Below, in pieces: positions 46,110 through 58,520 of a DNA stretch of 64,000 nt. Location of the stretch: the NCBI GenBank assembly GCA_029204225.1, contig MU832025.1, positions 26,975 through 90,974 of the forward strand. The letters are read 5' to 3'. Source of the DNA: Diphasiastrum complanatum (Eukaryota; Streptophyta; Lycopodiopsida; Lycopodiales; Lycopodiaceae). Both the position numbers and the translations under genes were made by a program. The notes beneath the pieces are model-generated. The model searched no databases, was not told the origin of the DNA, and saw nothing but the letters and a program-made list of their open reading frames with translations. The first letter of the stretch is position 1. The number at the start of each line of letters is the position of its first letter.

Positions 46110-47335
46110 ATGGCGCACCTAAGTTTTCTCAAGATATTCTCGGCTGTTGCAGGCGCTATACTGGTATAACTAGCATGAAAACGAGAAAAACATCATAGAA
46201 AATTATCTGTTTTGTTATCTTCCAGTTTGATTAACCCAGCAGTTGATCGTATGGTATAACAATTGATGTTCGAAACTGTCATTGATTATTTGAGGCATGT
46301 GTAATTGTACAGATGCTGCTATTAATAACAAGAGGCGGGCCATTGTTGAAAGATCTTATTCCTTGGCAATATTTGAACACTGAAAATGATTCCGCAAAAA
46401 CGGTACTCAGCATGTGGAGCTCCACTTTTCCAGAAGTCATCATGCCCCCCTTGCTATTAAGACGCTTGTCTCCCCTTTGTGACAAAGATGTGGAACGATT
46501 CTCTTCTATTATCGCTAATGGATCTTTATCACAAAACATTAGGGAATTTTGTGAAGCAGCTGATCTTTCGTGCGATCCAACTATCGGCCGATTCTCTCCA
46601 AGTGGTACTGTCTTTGTTTCTGCTGAACCCTTTACATCGACGGAACTGAACTCCTGCACTCAGAAATCACATCAAATCAGTCACTCAGAAGCCTTCGAAA
46701 GAGATAATGTGTTCTTTCCGGAAGAGGCTCTTGCCAGAGGCAGCCAAGTGAGACTTCCAGAGCTTAACGATCCTGCTCCCATGAGGGCATTCTTACCCCG
46801 AAGTCTAGCAGCCAAGTTTCCCTTCTCATGTGAAGGACTAGACGACCTTGACCACATGCTCAACATCTCGAAGCATTTGAACATGTCATATAACATGGCT
46901 ATGGTGATCAAGGCTTGCAAGACTCCTCCAGGCGAAGGACAAATGAAGCGCTGCATCACCTCACTGGAAGACATGATAGAAATGGCGCATTCCACATTTG
47001 GATCTCATGTGGAAGTTGTCTCTGAGCCAAGCATCACAGGATCACAAGAATCGGTGACAGTAATTGATGTCAAAACTACTTCCTCCAAAACCCCACTATC
47101 TTGTCATAGCTTTGTATTTCCTTTTGGAGTTTATTATTGCCACTTTTTAGAAGGAAGTCAAGTCTTTAAGCTTACCCTTTATTCAGAGCAGGGAAATATT
47201 TTCGAACGAAGTGCAGTTTGCCATGCCTGGAACCCATCTCTGAAATTGGAATTTGCTGCTCTTCACTTGAATTCCAGAAACAAAGCATGCCACTGGCTTT
47301 ATGGGAGCAATCTGTTGTGGGTTCCTTTGTCTTGA
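46110..47335 (+). CDS. Secreted BURP-domain protein, polygalacturonase-beta-subunit-like
   Basis: BURP proteins are plant-specific wall-associated proteins; this subtype resembles the non-catalytic beta subunit of polygalacturonase. Coding exon 1 is 46110-46163 (18 codons) and exon 2 is 46313-47335, joined in phase 0 across a GT-AG intron (46164-46312), for 358 residues. Exon 1 supplies MAHLSFLKIFSAVAGAIL, which with the first Leu-rich residues of exon 2 makes a signal peptide; exon 2 alone would start mid-signal. The BURP domain starts at FERDNVFFPEEAL, continues with RAFLPRSLAAKFPFS and GQMKRCITSLEDMIE, and ends with four Cys-His pairs spaced CH-X10-CH-X25-CH-X21-CH. The last gap is usually 25-26. 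No FxxY repeats are visible, so the middle region is short. The reading frame is intact; this is the best host gene in the window. Confidence 0.9.
46164..46312 (+). other. Intron within the BURP signal-peptide region
   Basis: The boundaries are CTG|GTATAACT and TTGTACAG|ATG. The 149-bp length is normal for a short plant intron. The ATG that opens exon 2 is internal in the spliced reading and is not the likely start. Confidence 0.8.
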
Positions 47336-50300
47336 TGCATGGCTTGTTTGAGCTATCGCTGCTCCATGCCCACAGAAACTCTTTCCATTATAAATAGTCC
47401 ACGAAATCGCTGCAGCTAGTAGATGTACATAGTTAGTACTAAGGAACATGAGATCTGACAAGTCATATGATTCTCTTACCTCCAAATTCATTTCACTGTC
47501 CTGCTAAATAATTACAAATGTATCACATTTGTAAATTTATGAGCCCATGAGAGCTCGTTGTTTATTATTTATATGACGCATTGTTTTTTACGTCCAATAC
47601 TTTATCCAAAAGTGCAGCTTGCCTAATTCTCTTTGTGGTTGATCTTCCAGCTGCCTTGTGGGTTGAAGAATAGTACAATACGTCATGGATTTGTCAACTA
47701 GCATACTATACGTTAAGAACTTGAGTTTTGTTGCTGAAGATACTCATGTGGAAATCTAGCTCAAGAAAGCACTCTACTTTCTTGGATAGTTCAATGTCAA
47801 TGAAATGGTATAGTTATACCTTTTTGCAGCAGAATATTACCTTTGAAGTATCATTTGCTACCACGCAATTCAAAAAAATGGCTAAACTTTTCGTGCTACC
47901 TTGACGTCTACTACATATTTTGAAAATAAGGAAGTTTTATCACTGAAGCCATGGCGATGACAAGAGATCAAGGTCCTTTATACACTTTGTGACTCTTAAT
48001 GAAAATGAGAAAGATTATGAAATATTGATACTCCAAATATTATTGAAAAATTCATGGGTATTGATGCATCCATCAAGAAGAGGGATGCTTTATCAAAAGA
48101 AAAAGATAAAATTAGCATTCAGATCTTATTGAAAAGCTAAGATTCTTGATTTTAGAGCGTTTCTTGTGCCAGATTCCATTTGAGAGGTGTGAGTTTAGCA
48201 TGATTATATGCTTTCAGAGTTGAATGTGCACAAAGTTATGATAAAAAATGTGGTGTGAGTTTTCTTACACTTTGGTATTCTATTTATCATTCATTGATAG
48301 CGACTTCATGATAAAAACTTTTGATCTATCCTCTATTCTATTGCACATTTATAACCATGAAATATCAAGTGAGAACCTTTACAATCACTTTCATGTATAC
48401 TTGATATCGTCCACTTAAAAATTAAAACATTTTGCACTCTACAAAGAAAGAACTACAAAAGAGCATGCACATTTTAGTATCTTTTCTATGATTCTTTATA
48501 TATTCTAGATATGAATGTAGGGGAAGAGAAATTGGAGCTCATTCTTCTTCAAAGCTCTTAAAGTGCTGAATGAGTTACTTTTGATAACATTAAATGCATT
48601 TTTGTTTCTAAATCGATCTTGATGGACAAACTATGGCCAAGATTGGTACCACATAACAAAATGTGTTTAAGTTGGCCATGGCTTACTAGAATATCTGTAG
48701 TTGTAGATTTTTTTTGAGTGATGGTGCATTGTCAAATACCTACATCTTTTGTTAGAAAAAATTATTAGATCATTTTTTTAATATCAAACCTCATGGAAAA
48801 AAGTTAAAACAACTTTTTTCTACAAGGTTTGATTACAAATTGGTAGGCATCAGTCACATTGATTGAACACAGATTATTGTCATATAAAATGCGAAATAAC
48901 TAACTATCATTGAGGTGGTGCATGTATAAGAGCAAATATTATTGCAACATGATGTAAGTCAATATCTCAACCTCATTGCAAATGGAAGATTGTTGGGTCT
49001 TAGAGGATCCAAGGTTATTTTAGTTTGTTAGCTTAAGTTCACTTATTTTATGACACTAGAGGATCTATATTGCCATAATTTTTAACACACTTTAATCTCT
49101 TTCAAACTCATAAAGGAAATGAAGAGATGCAGTGCACGTAACCAATGTTTTCAAGATTCCCAGTTCGCCCAAAGGAACTGTTAGCCCTAGTTTATCCAGC
49201 CCTAAAAATAAGTACTGATCTTTTTTTTATTTATAAAATTAATGACATTGAGGGCATTCTTTTTACCAATGAATAGTTTTTCAAATAATATGACTATATA
49301 ATGCCCAACGATTTTTGCAAAGAGCATTGTTGCATATGAAATAGGTAATATTTTGTGCAAAGGGGAACTACTTGGCATATTCCCTAGATTCCATTAAAAT
49401 TCACCATATTTTTGTATGTTTTCAAAAACATGGGCGCATAGGAGAGACCTAAAATGAAAATGATGAAAAAAAGAGGGTTCGTAAAGTTACAAATTTTTGA
49501 CCAAAATTTAAAATTGCATTTAAATACGCCCCTAATATCTCAAAATTGTCACACCTCAATGAATTGACATATTTCCTTCATAAACCTTCACTAGTCCTAC
49601 TATAGCCACATTAGCCTACTACCAACTATCAGATAAACCTATGAATGTTTGTTGCAAACACAAGGATCTTTGCAAAAAAAATTATATTCAAAATAGTTCA
49701 TATTTCTAGAACCTTTTCTACCATTTAATTTAGGAACTGTATCTCTCACCATAAAAAATCCTTGATGTAGATTCTAATGATTAAGTTTCATTGGCATCTA
49801 AACTTGTTTGCAAATTTTGGTACTATCATAGAAGCCTCTACAACCTTATTAACGATATTTTAGAGGAAAGTAGCTCTCATACAACTAGTGCAATGTAGTC
49901 AGCACCAAGGTTGTGTTGTAGAGAATACATCGAATGGGCCATCAAAGCGCGTAGAAGCATCCGAATGGCAATCAGTCAAGCAATTGAGAAAGACATGGCA
50001 TCACAATAGAGTGACAAGGAAGAACCAAGCGTTAGGTGTCAAGAAGTTGACCACCATGGGCATTTGAGCCTTTAAAAAAAAAATTCTACAATCAATCCAA
50101 CATAGATATTGCTTTGGAGGAAATTCACTTAATGTCCAATAAAAAAATACTTGGTTGCAAAATCAATGGCATAATACAGAGCATTACGTTAGAGTGCAAC
50201 ATCAAAAAAGGTCATCTTGACGACAAGCCCTGAAAAAGTCCATTGATGAAAGAATTTTTTTTCTCAATCACATCATAACAGCCTTTAGTTGGAAGTAGTG

Positions 50301-51000
50301 GAGTGGAAGTACTGGTCATATCATGATGTATCTTTCCAAACTCATTAGAAGAGCATAACAGCTTCCATTCGATTATGTGGAACGTACAAAAGACAACATT
50401 TACTTGTTTATCCTTATTACCTCAAAGATAATGGTGTCTTGTGCATGGTACATTGTTTTGAAGCGGTGGAAGCCATCACCGATCAAAATGCCCAAATCGA
50501 GATGATCCAACCACCTTGTGGTTCATAATGCAATGTCAGCCATAGTGCCACCTAGCCTTGAGACGATTGAGAAATTTGGCAATCCTCCAAAAATCACCAA
50601 ATGCATAGAGTCATCTTGGGATCCATCAACAATAGCATCATAGAGGGCATAACTAATAGAATCAATCAAGCATTAGGCAACTAAAGATAGCAAAAGATTT
50701 TTACCAAGTGAGTCTACAACAATTAGTAGATGTTGCATTACAAATGGGTACTTGGATTTCCTAGAGACAATGCAGCACAAGGTTCTCAAGCAAGCATGAT
50801 CACACAACCTTCAAACAAGCAATCCAACATCAAACTAATCACATTGGAGCCAAGAAGGCCAAATCTAGGAAGAGTAAGTCCAAAAAGATGACTAAATCAA
50901 TAGCATGCGATTGATTGAAGGAAGTTCAACTTTAAACATCGATATTTGGCATCTATCGCTACTAGTTACATGTAAAATATCATAAATTAAAATGTTATTG
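47336..51000. other. Gene-poor stretch downstream of the BURP gene
   Basis: The first 200 bases are probably 3' UTR. The remaining 3.4 kb is AT-rich with no ORF of note on either strand, no LTR end and no tRNA. A decayed minus-strand coding-like patch around 50440-50600 reads GDFWRIAKFLNRLKA-like words between stops, but I cannot assign it. Confidence 0.35.
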
Positions 51001-51490
51001 ATTTTTTGGCATTCTCTATCAAGGATCTAACTTGCACTTGAGGGCATACTCGGACTCGGATTTTACAGGAGACAAGATGGATAGAAAATCCATAAGTTCA
51101 TTTGCTACTTTCATTTGTGGAGGAGTGATATTTTGGCTTTCTAAAAAGAAAGATACTATCTCATTTTTCTCTTGTGAAGCCGAGTATAAGGCCTTAATTT
51201 CAACAACAAAAGAGCTCCTTTGGCTAAGGAGACTTTTGAAAGAGCTTCAAGTGAAGAAGGCTGAGGAGATCCCTTGCATCTATTGTGATAATCAAGCATC
51301 TCAACAAATTGCTACAAATCCTATATTCCATGCTAGAACAAAGCATATTGAGATAGCTCATTACTTTGTGAGAGAGAAGGTGCAATCCAAGGAAGTACAA
51401 CTTCATCATGTGCCATCATCCGAGTGCATAACTGATATCTTAACCAAGCCTTTGGCTAAAGATCCATTTTTCTCTTGGAATTGTAGATAG
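51001..51490 (+). pseudogene. Copia RNase H, 5'-truncated element
   Basis: The frame enters at FFGILYQGSN and reads AYSDSDFTGDKMDRKS (first Asp), FFSCEAEYKALIS (Glu, with SSS changed to FSC), IYCDNQASQQIA (Asp), ARTKHIEIAHYFVREK and VPSSECITDILTKPLAKDP, stopping at 51488-51490. It is intact over the RNase H domain but everything upstream (gag to RT) is missing, and an ordinary 3' LTR follows. Confidence 0.8.
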
Positions 51491-51525
51491 ATGTCCATTG
51501 GATTTACCAAGTTAGAATTGAGGAG

Positions 51526-52320
51526 TGTTGAAATTGCCACTTCTAACTTGGTTGATGTAGTATGTTAATCTGAAGATCTAGGTTCATATTGAGATCTCGC
51601 ACGTGTGGAGCCTGTTTTCAAATGTGAAAGGAGGTAGAAAAATTACTTTTATATAGTTAGATTCATTTTAGATAAATCTACACAAGTGTGAACTTGAATT
51701 TTGACTAGAATCTAAGAAAAAGCCATTTTGGTCAATTTCCTTGTAATTAGCTTGCACTTCCATGTGAATGAGTAGATGCTCCCACACGTTAAGATGTTGT
51801 TCACGTGTGTGGATCTGGATGTACTTGATAAGTTGTACATATTCTTCTAGATTCTATTTTGTAGGGAATATTCCTATTTTCTTGGAAGTAGTTGGATTCT
51901 AGCTAGTAGCATAAGTCAACTTTGTGGTATGGGAATAACTTGGTTCCATTGGTGGATCTAAGTCATGTGGCATTCTTCACACGTGTCAGACCTGCTAAAT
52001 CAGCATCCAGGTCATGCTTGTACTTGATCTATAAGTAGATCCCCTTGATCAATGAGAAATTGATGAGACATTTCCATTCTATGCAATTTGCTTGAGATTG
52101 CCACATTAGAATTGTGATTTTATGCTTGGAATGCTATCATATATCAATGTACTTTGATCTCTAGTCAAAGTCCATACAATGACTATTTTCCACATGTGTG
52201 AGGCCAGCCTTGATGGATTTTTGGTGTTACATTCATTGATCTTGCTAAATAGTTAGTGATTTGCTCCTAGATCAAGATCTAATCAATAGAACTTGATGAA
52301 TTCTTTGATTTGGCAATCAA
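51526..52320 (+). repeat. Copia 3' LTR of a second family, right end approximate
   Basis: It begins TGTTGAAATTGCCAC directly after a purine run (GAATTGAGGAG). A near-complementary TTTGGCAATCAA at about 52307-52318 suggests the right end lies there. CACGTG occurs several times (near 51600, 51804 and 51976). The integrase-bearing copy 2 starts about 45 bases later. Confidence 0.6.
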
Positions 52321-52365
52321 TACCTCTTGTAGATTTATTAGTACAATCAATCATGGTGATCAAAA

Positions 52366-53826
52366 CTGAAATGCTTTTGTGATGTCTTCATGTTTGGTTG
52401 CTAATGTTGAAGATATTGATCCTTGGTGGATTGAAAGTAGAGCAAGCTCACACATGACCTTTCACAAAGAATATTTCACATTTTTGTTGGCATATGGAGA
52501 TGACAAGAGGATGATCTACATAGCCAATGACGATGAGTGTGCAATCAAAGGGATTGACACAATTCCTATTTCTCTCTCCACAAATAGGAATGGTCATTTT
52601 AAGGATGTTTTGTTCATACCTTCCATTACTAAGAACTTTCTTAGTGTTAGCAAAATGCTAAAGCAAGGTCTTAAGGTTGAGTTTGATGGTGATACATGTT
52701 TGATCAAGAAAAATGATATTGTGATTGCAAGAGGCAAAAGGCAAGGCAATTTATTCAAACTTGATGCTTATGTTATTGGTAACCAAGTTGGATCTGCTGC
52801 AAAAGTGCACATATCAATGCAAGAGGTTTGGCACAAGAGGATGGGACATCTCAACTTCAAGTGGAGGTAATGGCAAGAAAGCAAGTTGTGATTGGTCTTC
52901 CAAGTTCCTTAAATAGCATCAATCATGTTCGTGAGTAATGTTCTTTGTCAAAGTCACATAGGTTACCTTATAAGATATCTACATCTAGATCTACTATGCC
53001 TTTTCAGGTTGTGCATTCGGATATTCATGGAGTTCCTACAATTAGCAATAATGGTGCTAAGATGTATGTAACCTTTATTGATTATTTTAGTAGATTTTAT
53101 TGGGTATGTCTACTAAAGATCAAGGATGAAGTGTATGATGTCTTTATCAAGTTCAAGATTGCAAGGGAGGTCCAATTCTCTACCAAAATCAAGTGCTTGA
53201 GGAGTGACAATGGTGGTGAGTATATTTCTACCGAGTTCGAAGCTTTTTGTGATGATCATGGGATGAAGAGGGAGTACACAAGTCCAAGGACACCACAAAA
53301 AAATGGAGTGTCCGAGAGGAAGAATATAACCTTGTGTGAAGGTGCAAAAGCCATGAGGTTAGGAGCTAATCTTCCAAAACCATTTTGGGATCAACCCTTA
53401 CTGTGTGCAAACTTTCTATGCCATAGGTGGTCGAGTGATATATTGGATGGGAAAACCCCTTTTGAGGTATTGTATGGTAGAAGGCCGAGTGTCAAGTTCT
53501 TTAAAACTTTTGAATGTACTTGCTATATCAACATAACTCTTGATGATATGACAAAGGAGGATCCATCTTCAAAGAAAGTCATTTTTGTTGGATATAGTGA
53601 GGTAAGCAAAGCTTACAAGATTTACATTCCTTCTACTAATAAAGTGGTCATTGGAAGAGATGTCATTTTGATGAGGGAAATATTCCAAAGGTTTCTTCAG
53701 GTAGTGATGTTGTGGTTGGATCTAACAATCTTGATGTTGATGACACGGATGATGGTACTTTGGATGATGTTGATGAAGGGCCTTCACAAAGTCAAAAGCC
53801 AAAGGAGGACATCAAGGCAAAGGTAA
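52366..53826 (+). pseudogene. Copia protease and integrase (copy 2)
   Basis: The protease site is altered: DPWWIESRASSHM in place of D-S/T-G-A. The GAG-pre-integrase part (LKVEFDGDTCLIKKND) and WHKRMGHLNF follow. After a frameshift with stops near 52870-52940, integrase reads CSLSKSHRLPYK-like Cys/His residues, HSDIHG (first Asp), RSDNGGEY (second Asp) and TPQKNGVSERKN (Glu), then FWDQPLLCANFL and the GYSEVSKAYKIY end. The catalytic triad is complete, unlike copies 1 and 3. A frameshift near 53670 alters the tail. Confidence 0.82.
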
Positions 53827-53839
53827 ACACCTTCAAGGC

Positions 53840-54405
53840 TCACATATGATGAGAAGGGTAAGCAAGTGGAAGTGACTCATTTTGATTTTCTCACGTGTTT
53901 TGATGAATCCAGTGTAGATGATGCTATGTAAGTGGATGTTGGTTTTTATGGTTTTCATGCAACAAATGGATCTGGAATAGAGATCTTAGTCAATTACTTT
54001 GATGGTCAAGTAGAAGATTAAGAAGGTGATCTCAAAGGACTTCAATAACACAAAAGAGAAGTTGGCAATTTGGAGCTAGTCAAGAGCATGAAAGGAGAGT
54101 CAATTGGCAAAGATGTTTTGGATCTATTTTTGTAGGTATTTGAAGACTCAAGTAAGGTCAAAGGATAAAAAAATAAGCATTGTTTAAGTTTACTTTACTT
54201 GTTCTATCTCATGATCGAGCAATTTCATGTGAATGTGTGCAAATTGTCAAGATATGGTCAAACTAGCTATATTGGTGTGCATCATTTTGATGTTGGAGTT
54301 GCACTAGAGTTCTTGGCTGGTTTTGCTGATGGAAATGAAGCTGAAGGAGGATCATTATTTCACTTATTCATGGTCAAGTCATCAAGTTATGATGGCATCT
54401 TATGG
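53840..54405 (+). pseudogene. Non-RT module of copia copy 2
   Basis: Broken frames read NGSGIEILVNYFDGQVED, KREVGNLELVKSMKGES, FYLMIEQFHVNVCKLSRYGQ and GFADGNEAEGGSLFH, closely paralleling the segment at 9760-10200. The RT-opening residues present in copies 1 and 3 are deleted here. Several stops are present, so it is not coding now. Confidence 0.7.
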
Positions 54406-55960
54406 CTCTGGCCTGGTCGAGATCATTGCATACATCAAAAATCTGATAATAGATGATATGGATATCCCTTCATTTGTGTGTCCTTCTCCTCATCGATTTG
54501 AGGGCATTGTTTCTTGGATAACTTAAGACCTGGATCCATGGGATTATGTACAGGCTTGCAATTCATGAAATTGAATTTTGTTAGTAAATTGTAAAGATAC
54601 CTCGGTTGGGAGATGTAGAGAAGTTGATTGTTTCTGTCTCTGTGAATCTGAATTCTGAAACAATAATGTGCTTCTCCTAGATCTGTCATCTCAAACTCTT
54701 GGGATAGAATCCTCTTGGTATCTTTTGTAAGAGAAATATTCTTGCTAAACAACAAGGTATCATCCAAGTAAAGTGTGATGATGATAAAAAATTGATTGAC
54801 AACTTTGAAATAAATATACAGTCTAGAGCTGGGTTGAAATCCGTGATCGATCAAGAATGTGTTGATATGATAAAACCATACTTTGGAAGATTGTTTCAAA
54901 CCGTACAAAGCTTTATGGAGTTTGCACGCTTGGTCTTCATGACCATTGAGGACGTAGTCTTCTGGCTGGATCACGTATATATCCTCCTCGATAACTCCAT
55001 TGAGGAATGATGTTTGTACATCCATCTGGTGTAACTCAAGGTTTGCTGCAGCAGCATAAGAAAGTAGCAGTCGTATAGAGGTATGCTTGATGACTGGGCT
55101 GAAGGTTTCAAAATAGTCGATGTTGGAAATTTGAGAAAATTCCCTTGTCACGAGTTGAGCTTTTCTTCTATTGATGCTGCCATCTATAATGTATTTGATC
55201 TTAAAGATCCATTTGCAGTCGATTACCTTTTTGTTTGCTGATAGGTCGGTGACAGTCCAAGTCTTGTTCCTCAATAGTGAGTTGTATTCTTTGTTCATTG
55301 CTTCTCTCCAGAGATCTAAATCGGTTTGTGATAAGCTTCCTCAACTGTGGTTGGCTCCTGAATAGAGTAGTGAGCAAACACATCAGTGTATCAGACAGGC
55401 TGAGTTCGAACTCTTGTTGATCTCCTAGATGAAGTCTTTGGCTGGATAATTTGACTTTGTGCTGGCTGTTTGGCTGCTTCTGAGTTGAAGCTTCTTCTTC
55501 TTCTTCTGGATCTGATTGTATTGAGTGACTACAAGAAGATATAGAAATTATCTTCCGAGAAGAGTTAGTTGTGGGGGTAGACATTGTAGACGACATCTTG
55601 TCCTTGCCCTTCAAATCAATAAACTGAATTTATATGAAAGTCACATCCCTGCTAGTGAAAACTTTACAGGTGTCTATATTATACAGTCTATACATTCCAT
55701 CAGAAGTGTAATAGCCAAAAAAAATAGTCTTAAAAGAATGCTCATCAAGTTTCTTTCTTTTGTCCTTTGAGACATGAGCATATGTTGTGCATCCGAATAC
55801 TCTCAAATGTTTTATTGAAGGTTTGAATCCTATCCAAACTTCATGAGGAGTTTTGTTGTCAAGAAGGCCTTTAGTTATATATCGATTTTGCACATAGGTT
55901 GTTGTAGAAACAACATGTTGCCAAAATGATTTCGGCAATGAAGCATGTATTATCATGCAT
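54406..55960 (-). pseudogene. Copia integrase end and reverse transcriptase (minus strand)
   Basis: On the minus strand 55956-55630 gives the end of integrase (LPKSFWQHVVSTTTYVQNR, HLRVFGCTTYAHV, FFGYYTSDGMYRLY). An Asp/Glu/Gln-rich linker follows, then RT from about 55320 to 54410: MNKEYNSLLRNKTW, FETFSPVIKHTSIRLLLS, LHQMDVQTSFLNG (motif A), LYGLKQSSKVWF, TLYLDDTLLF (catalytic box, LDD) and FEMTDLGEAHYCFRIQI. The thumb ends after a frameshift with FLMYAMISTRPE. RNase H and 3' LTR are missing. This is the only near-complete copia RT in the window. Confidence 0.85.
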
Positions 55961-55989
55961 TTGATAGCTTCGACTAAGGTCCTATTCTT

Positions 55990-56604
55990 CCTTTTGGGAA
56001 TAATGCCTATGAGTCGTTGATGGAGGACAAGGATGCTTCATTCCTTCTTGTTTCCTCCTACAATAGCATAAGCAAGACTCTAGATAGTGTTATATCTGAT
56101 TGTGTGGTTATCATCATCACCCAATTTTCATAAGAGAATGGCAAACTAGACAATAAGATCATAACAACGTTAGAGTCTTCGACTACTGAATCTATTGTCA
56201 TCATCTACTCTAATAGAGTCTTGAATTCATTTATGTGATTCTCAATAGAATCACCATCTGACATTTTGAGAGAGAAAAGTTTTCTTCTCAAATGCAGTTT
56301 TGAAGTGACATCTCTCACTTCATAGAGTGTGCTCAATATATCCCAACATTCTTTCGAGGATTGGGATTTTTGATGTGACCAATCTGTGTGTCGGAGATGT
56401 TAAGGGTGATCAAGACGAAAGCCTTGCCATCGAAATGTCTTGCTCATTGACAATGAGAAGTAGTTCAGTTCCAACGACTATCTCCCAGAGTTCCTTGGCC
56501 ATTGGTACCACTTTCATCTTGAAGCTCCATAGGTGGTAATTTGAACCATCAAGTTTGTCTACCATTAGAGTAGATTGTGCTTGTGCATCCATTTGGATTT
56601 TCAA
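55990..56604 (-). pseudogene. Copia gag (minus strand) joined directly to integrase
   Basis: From ATG 56604 the minus strand reads QSTLMVDKLDGSNYHLWSFK, the typical gag start, and after stops LHLRRKLFSLKMSDGDSIEN, NEFKTLLE and late gag ending in an EETRRNEAS-like helix near 56040. Immediately afterwards comes the integrase block with KRKNRTLVEAIKC (about 55995). Zinc knuckle, protease and the first two-thirds of integrase are absent, so an internal deletion joined gag to integrase. Confidence 0.7.
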
Positions 56605-56727
56605 GAATGAGTGTTATGCAGATAGTAGATTAATGTGATTAAAAACAATTGTAGCTACTTTCTACACTATATCAGAATGGTTGTTCCGATATTATCAGTT
56701 CTGAATACGTACAAATATCAAAGCACA

Positions 56728-56739
56728 GCTCTGATATCA
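56728..56739 (-). other. Primer-binding site of the minus-strand copia at 54-56 kb
   Basis: GCTCTGATATCA on the plus strand is the complement of TGATATCAGAGC, one base from the standard primer site. LTR sequence starting TGTTGGGACTCG adjoins it at 56740, and is interrupted at 56790 by copy 3. Confidence 0.75.
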
Positions 56740-56790
56740 TGTTGGGACTCGATGCAATTCCCGTCGCAACAAAGATTGTCAGGTGGGGAA

Positions 56791-57432
56791 TGTCAAGGAT
56801 TTCAGATCATTAAGATCCAATCCACTCAGAAGATCTTTGGTTACAAAGAGAAATACACTACCAATCTCACCAATGTAGAAAAATCAGCATTTACACACAA
56901 AATGAGATGCAAACACTAATATAACTTGATCAAACTTGAATGAAATGAAAAAGTACTATTGCTATCCATACAAAACCAGAAAGCTACTATATTTCACACG
57001 TGTGGATCCAAAAATAACAAATATAGATCATTCTACACATAGAATTGCAAGTAATCACTAGTATAGTGCATCAATGGATAGTAGAACCCAAGAGAACCAT
57101 GTATAAGCATGATCAAGAAGAGAGAAGAATAGTATCTCCATAGGTTACATCCTTTTATAATAGGTCCAAACCCTATTTGGCCACTTGGCTTTCCCACCAA
57201 AATGCTAACCCTACTATTTTTGGGTTTAGATTCAATGTACCTAGCTATTCAAATTTGAATCTACTAAAACTTGCCTCCAAACTTTCCCACACTTTCAAAA
57301 AGTATTTATTCAAATGAAATTTAGACTAATGAACTTTAAAAAGTTATTCTCTAAGTCTAAAACAAGTTTTGGCCTCAATATGCCAAATATGAAAATATTG
57401 ACAAAATGATCAAATTAGTTGAATCTTTCACA
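56791..57432 (-). repeat. 3' LTR of copia copy 3
   Basis: On the plus strand it begins TGTCAAGGATTTCAG and ends GAATCTTTCACA. A reversed TATA box lies near 57153-57161 and CACGTG near 56998-57003. The polypurine tract (plus CTCCCTCTTCAACTAG) adjoins at 57433. Confidence 0.88.
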
Positions 57433-57712
57433 CTCCCTCTTCAACTAGTTTTAGCATAGACTTTGATAGCACTCCAAGTGAAGTCCTATGCTTCATGAAC
57501 AAGTCTTTTGCCAATGCTTTGGTGAAGATATCAGCTACACATTCCCTTGAAGACACATGTTGAAGCTCCACCTCCTTTGCAATGACTTGCTCCCTCACAA
57601 AATGTTGTTGCACCACAACATGCTTGCTCCTAGCATAGTTTTTGATTATAGAGCTTTGATCCATCATAAGAATGATCTTCTTCCTAAGAATAGACCTCCT
57701 TTCAATGATCAC
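57433..57712 (-). pseudogene. Copia RNase H C-terminal end (copy 3)
   Basis: The minus frame reads MMDQSSIIKNYARSKHVVVQ, HFVREQVIAKEVELQHV, SRECVADIFTKALAKDLF and ends LVEEGV with the stop overlapping the LTR. Only the last third of RNase H is present; the first Asp and the Glu are absent. The preceding module runs straight into the DQSSI motif, so the non-RT segment replaces RT and most of RNase H in this copy. Confidence 0.75.
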
Positions 57713-58520
57713 GTAATGCTCAAAATATAAAAAAACATAATTGATATAGCGATAGTGTCCACTTGGGATGCTTCACTATCTCTTACATCAATTTTACATG
57801 TAAAAATGTGACTAGAATATGAAGAATCAAATAGAATGTAAATGAGATGATTCCACTATGCTTCCAACTCTGAACTCTCTGGAAAAATACAACAAACAAA
57901 CAATAAATGTGACTGATCAACATTTGCTTGCATGTCTCCTCCTTCTTTGTCCTTTGTTGCCATGTATCCACCATGATACTCCATGATTGAGCCTCCATCT
58001 CCATCTCGCCATAAGATACCATCATACCTTGATGACTTGGACATGAATGAGTGACATAATGAACCCCCAATAGCTTTATTTCCATCAGAATAACCAACCA
58101 AGAATGCTAGTACAAATCCAACATCAAAACAATGCTCACGCTAGTTTTACCATATCTTGACAATTTGCACACATTCACATGAAATTGCTCAAACATGAGA
58201 TAGAACAAGTAAATTAGACTTGAACAACACTTCATTGATGCTCCTTTGACCTTATTTGAGTCTTAAATAAGCTGAAAAAATAGATCCATAACATCTTTTC
58301 CAATTACCTCTCCTTTGATGCTCTTGACTAGCTCCAAATTGCCAACTTCCCTTTTGACTAGTTGAAGCCCTTTGAGATCAACCTCTTGACCATCAACTTG
58401 TCCATCAAAGTCATTGAACAAATTGTGTTTTCCAGATCCATTACTTGATTTTACAGCAAGATAACATCCATCCACTTGCATAGCTCCATGTATACAAGAA
58501 GATCCACCAAAAGATATTCC
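57713..58520 (-). pseudogene. Non-RT module of copia copy 3
   Basis: Minus-strand pieces match copy 1: HGAMQVDGCYLAVKSSNGSG and KREVGNLELVKSIKGE (58490-58265), GGSLCHSFMSKSSRYDGILW, MEYHGGYMATKDK and FVCCIFPESSELE (58100-57860). The roughly 60-residue insert of copy 1 is absent, so that was gained in copy 1 or lost here and in copy 2. Stops are present. Confidence 0.7.

Larger units (their letters stand above)
52366..54405 (+). mobile_element. Copia copy 2 of the RT-less family, truncated at both ends
   Basis: The sequence enters in the protease region (NAFVMSSCLVAN) without LTR or gag, holds protease, GAG-pre-integrase and integrase, then the family's non-RT module. It is cut at about 54406 by a minus-strand copia RT; copy 3 continues ATGGCGAGATGG at the equivalent point, so the breakpoint can be placed to within a few bases. 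Confidence 0.75.

Noticed and set aside
46279-46995. Minus-strand ORFs opposite the BURP exon
   Set aside because: They are antisense shadows of a conserved coding exon.
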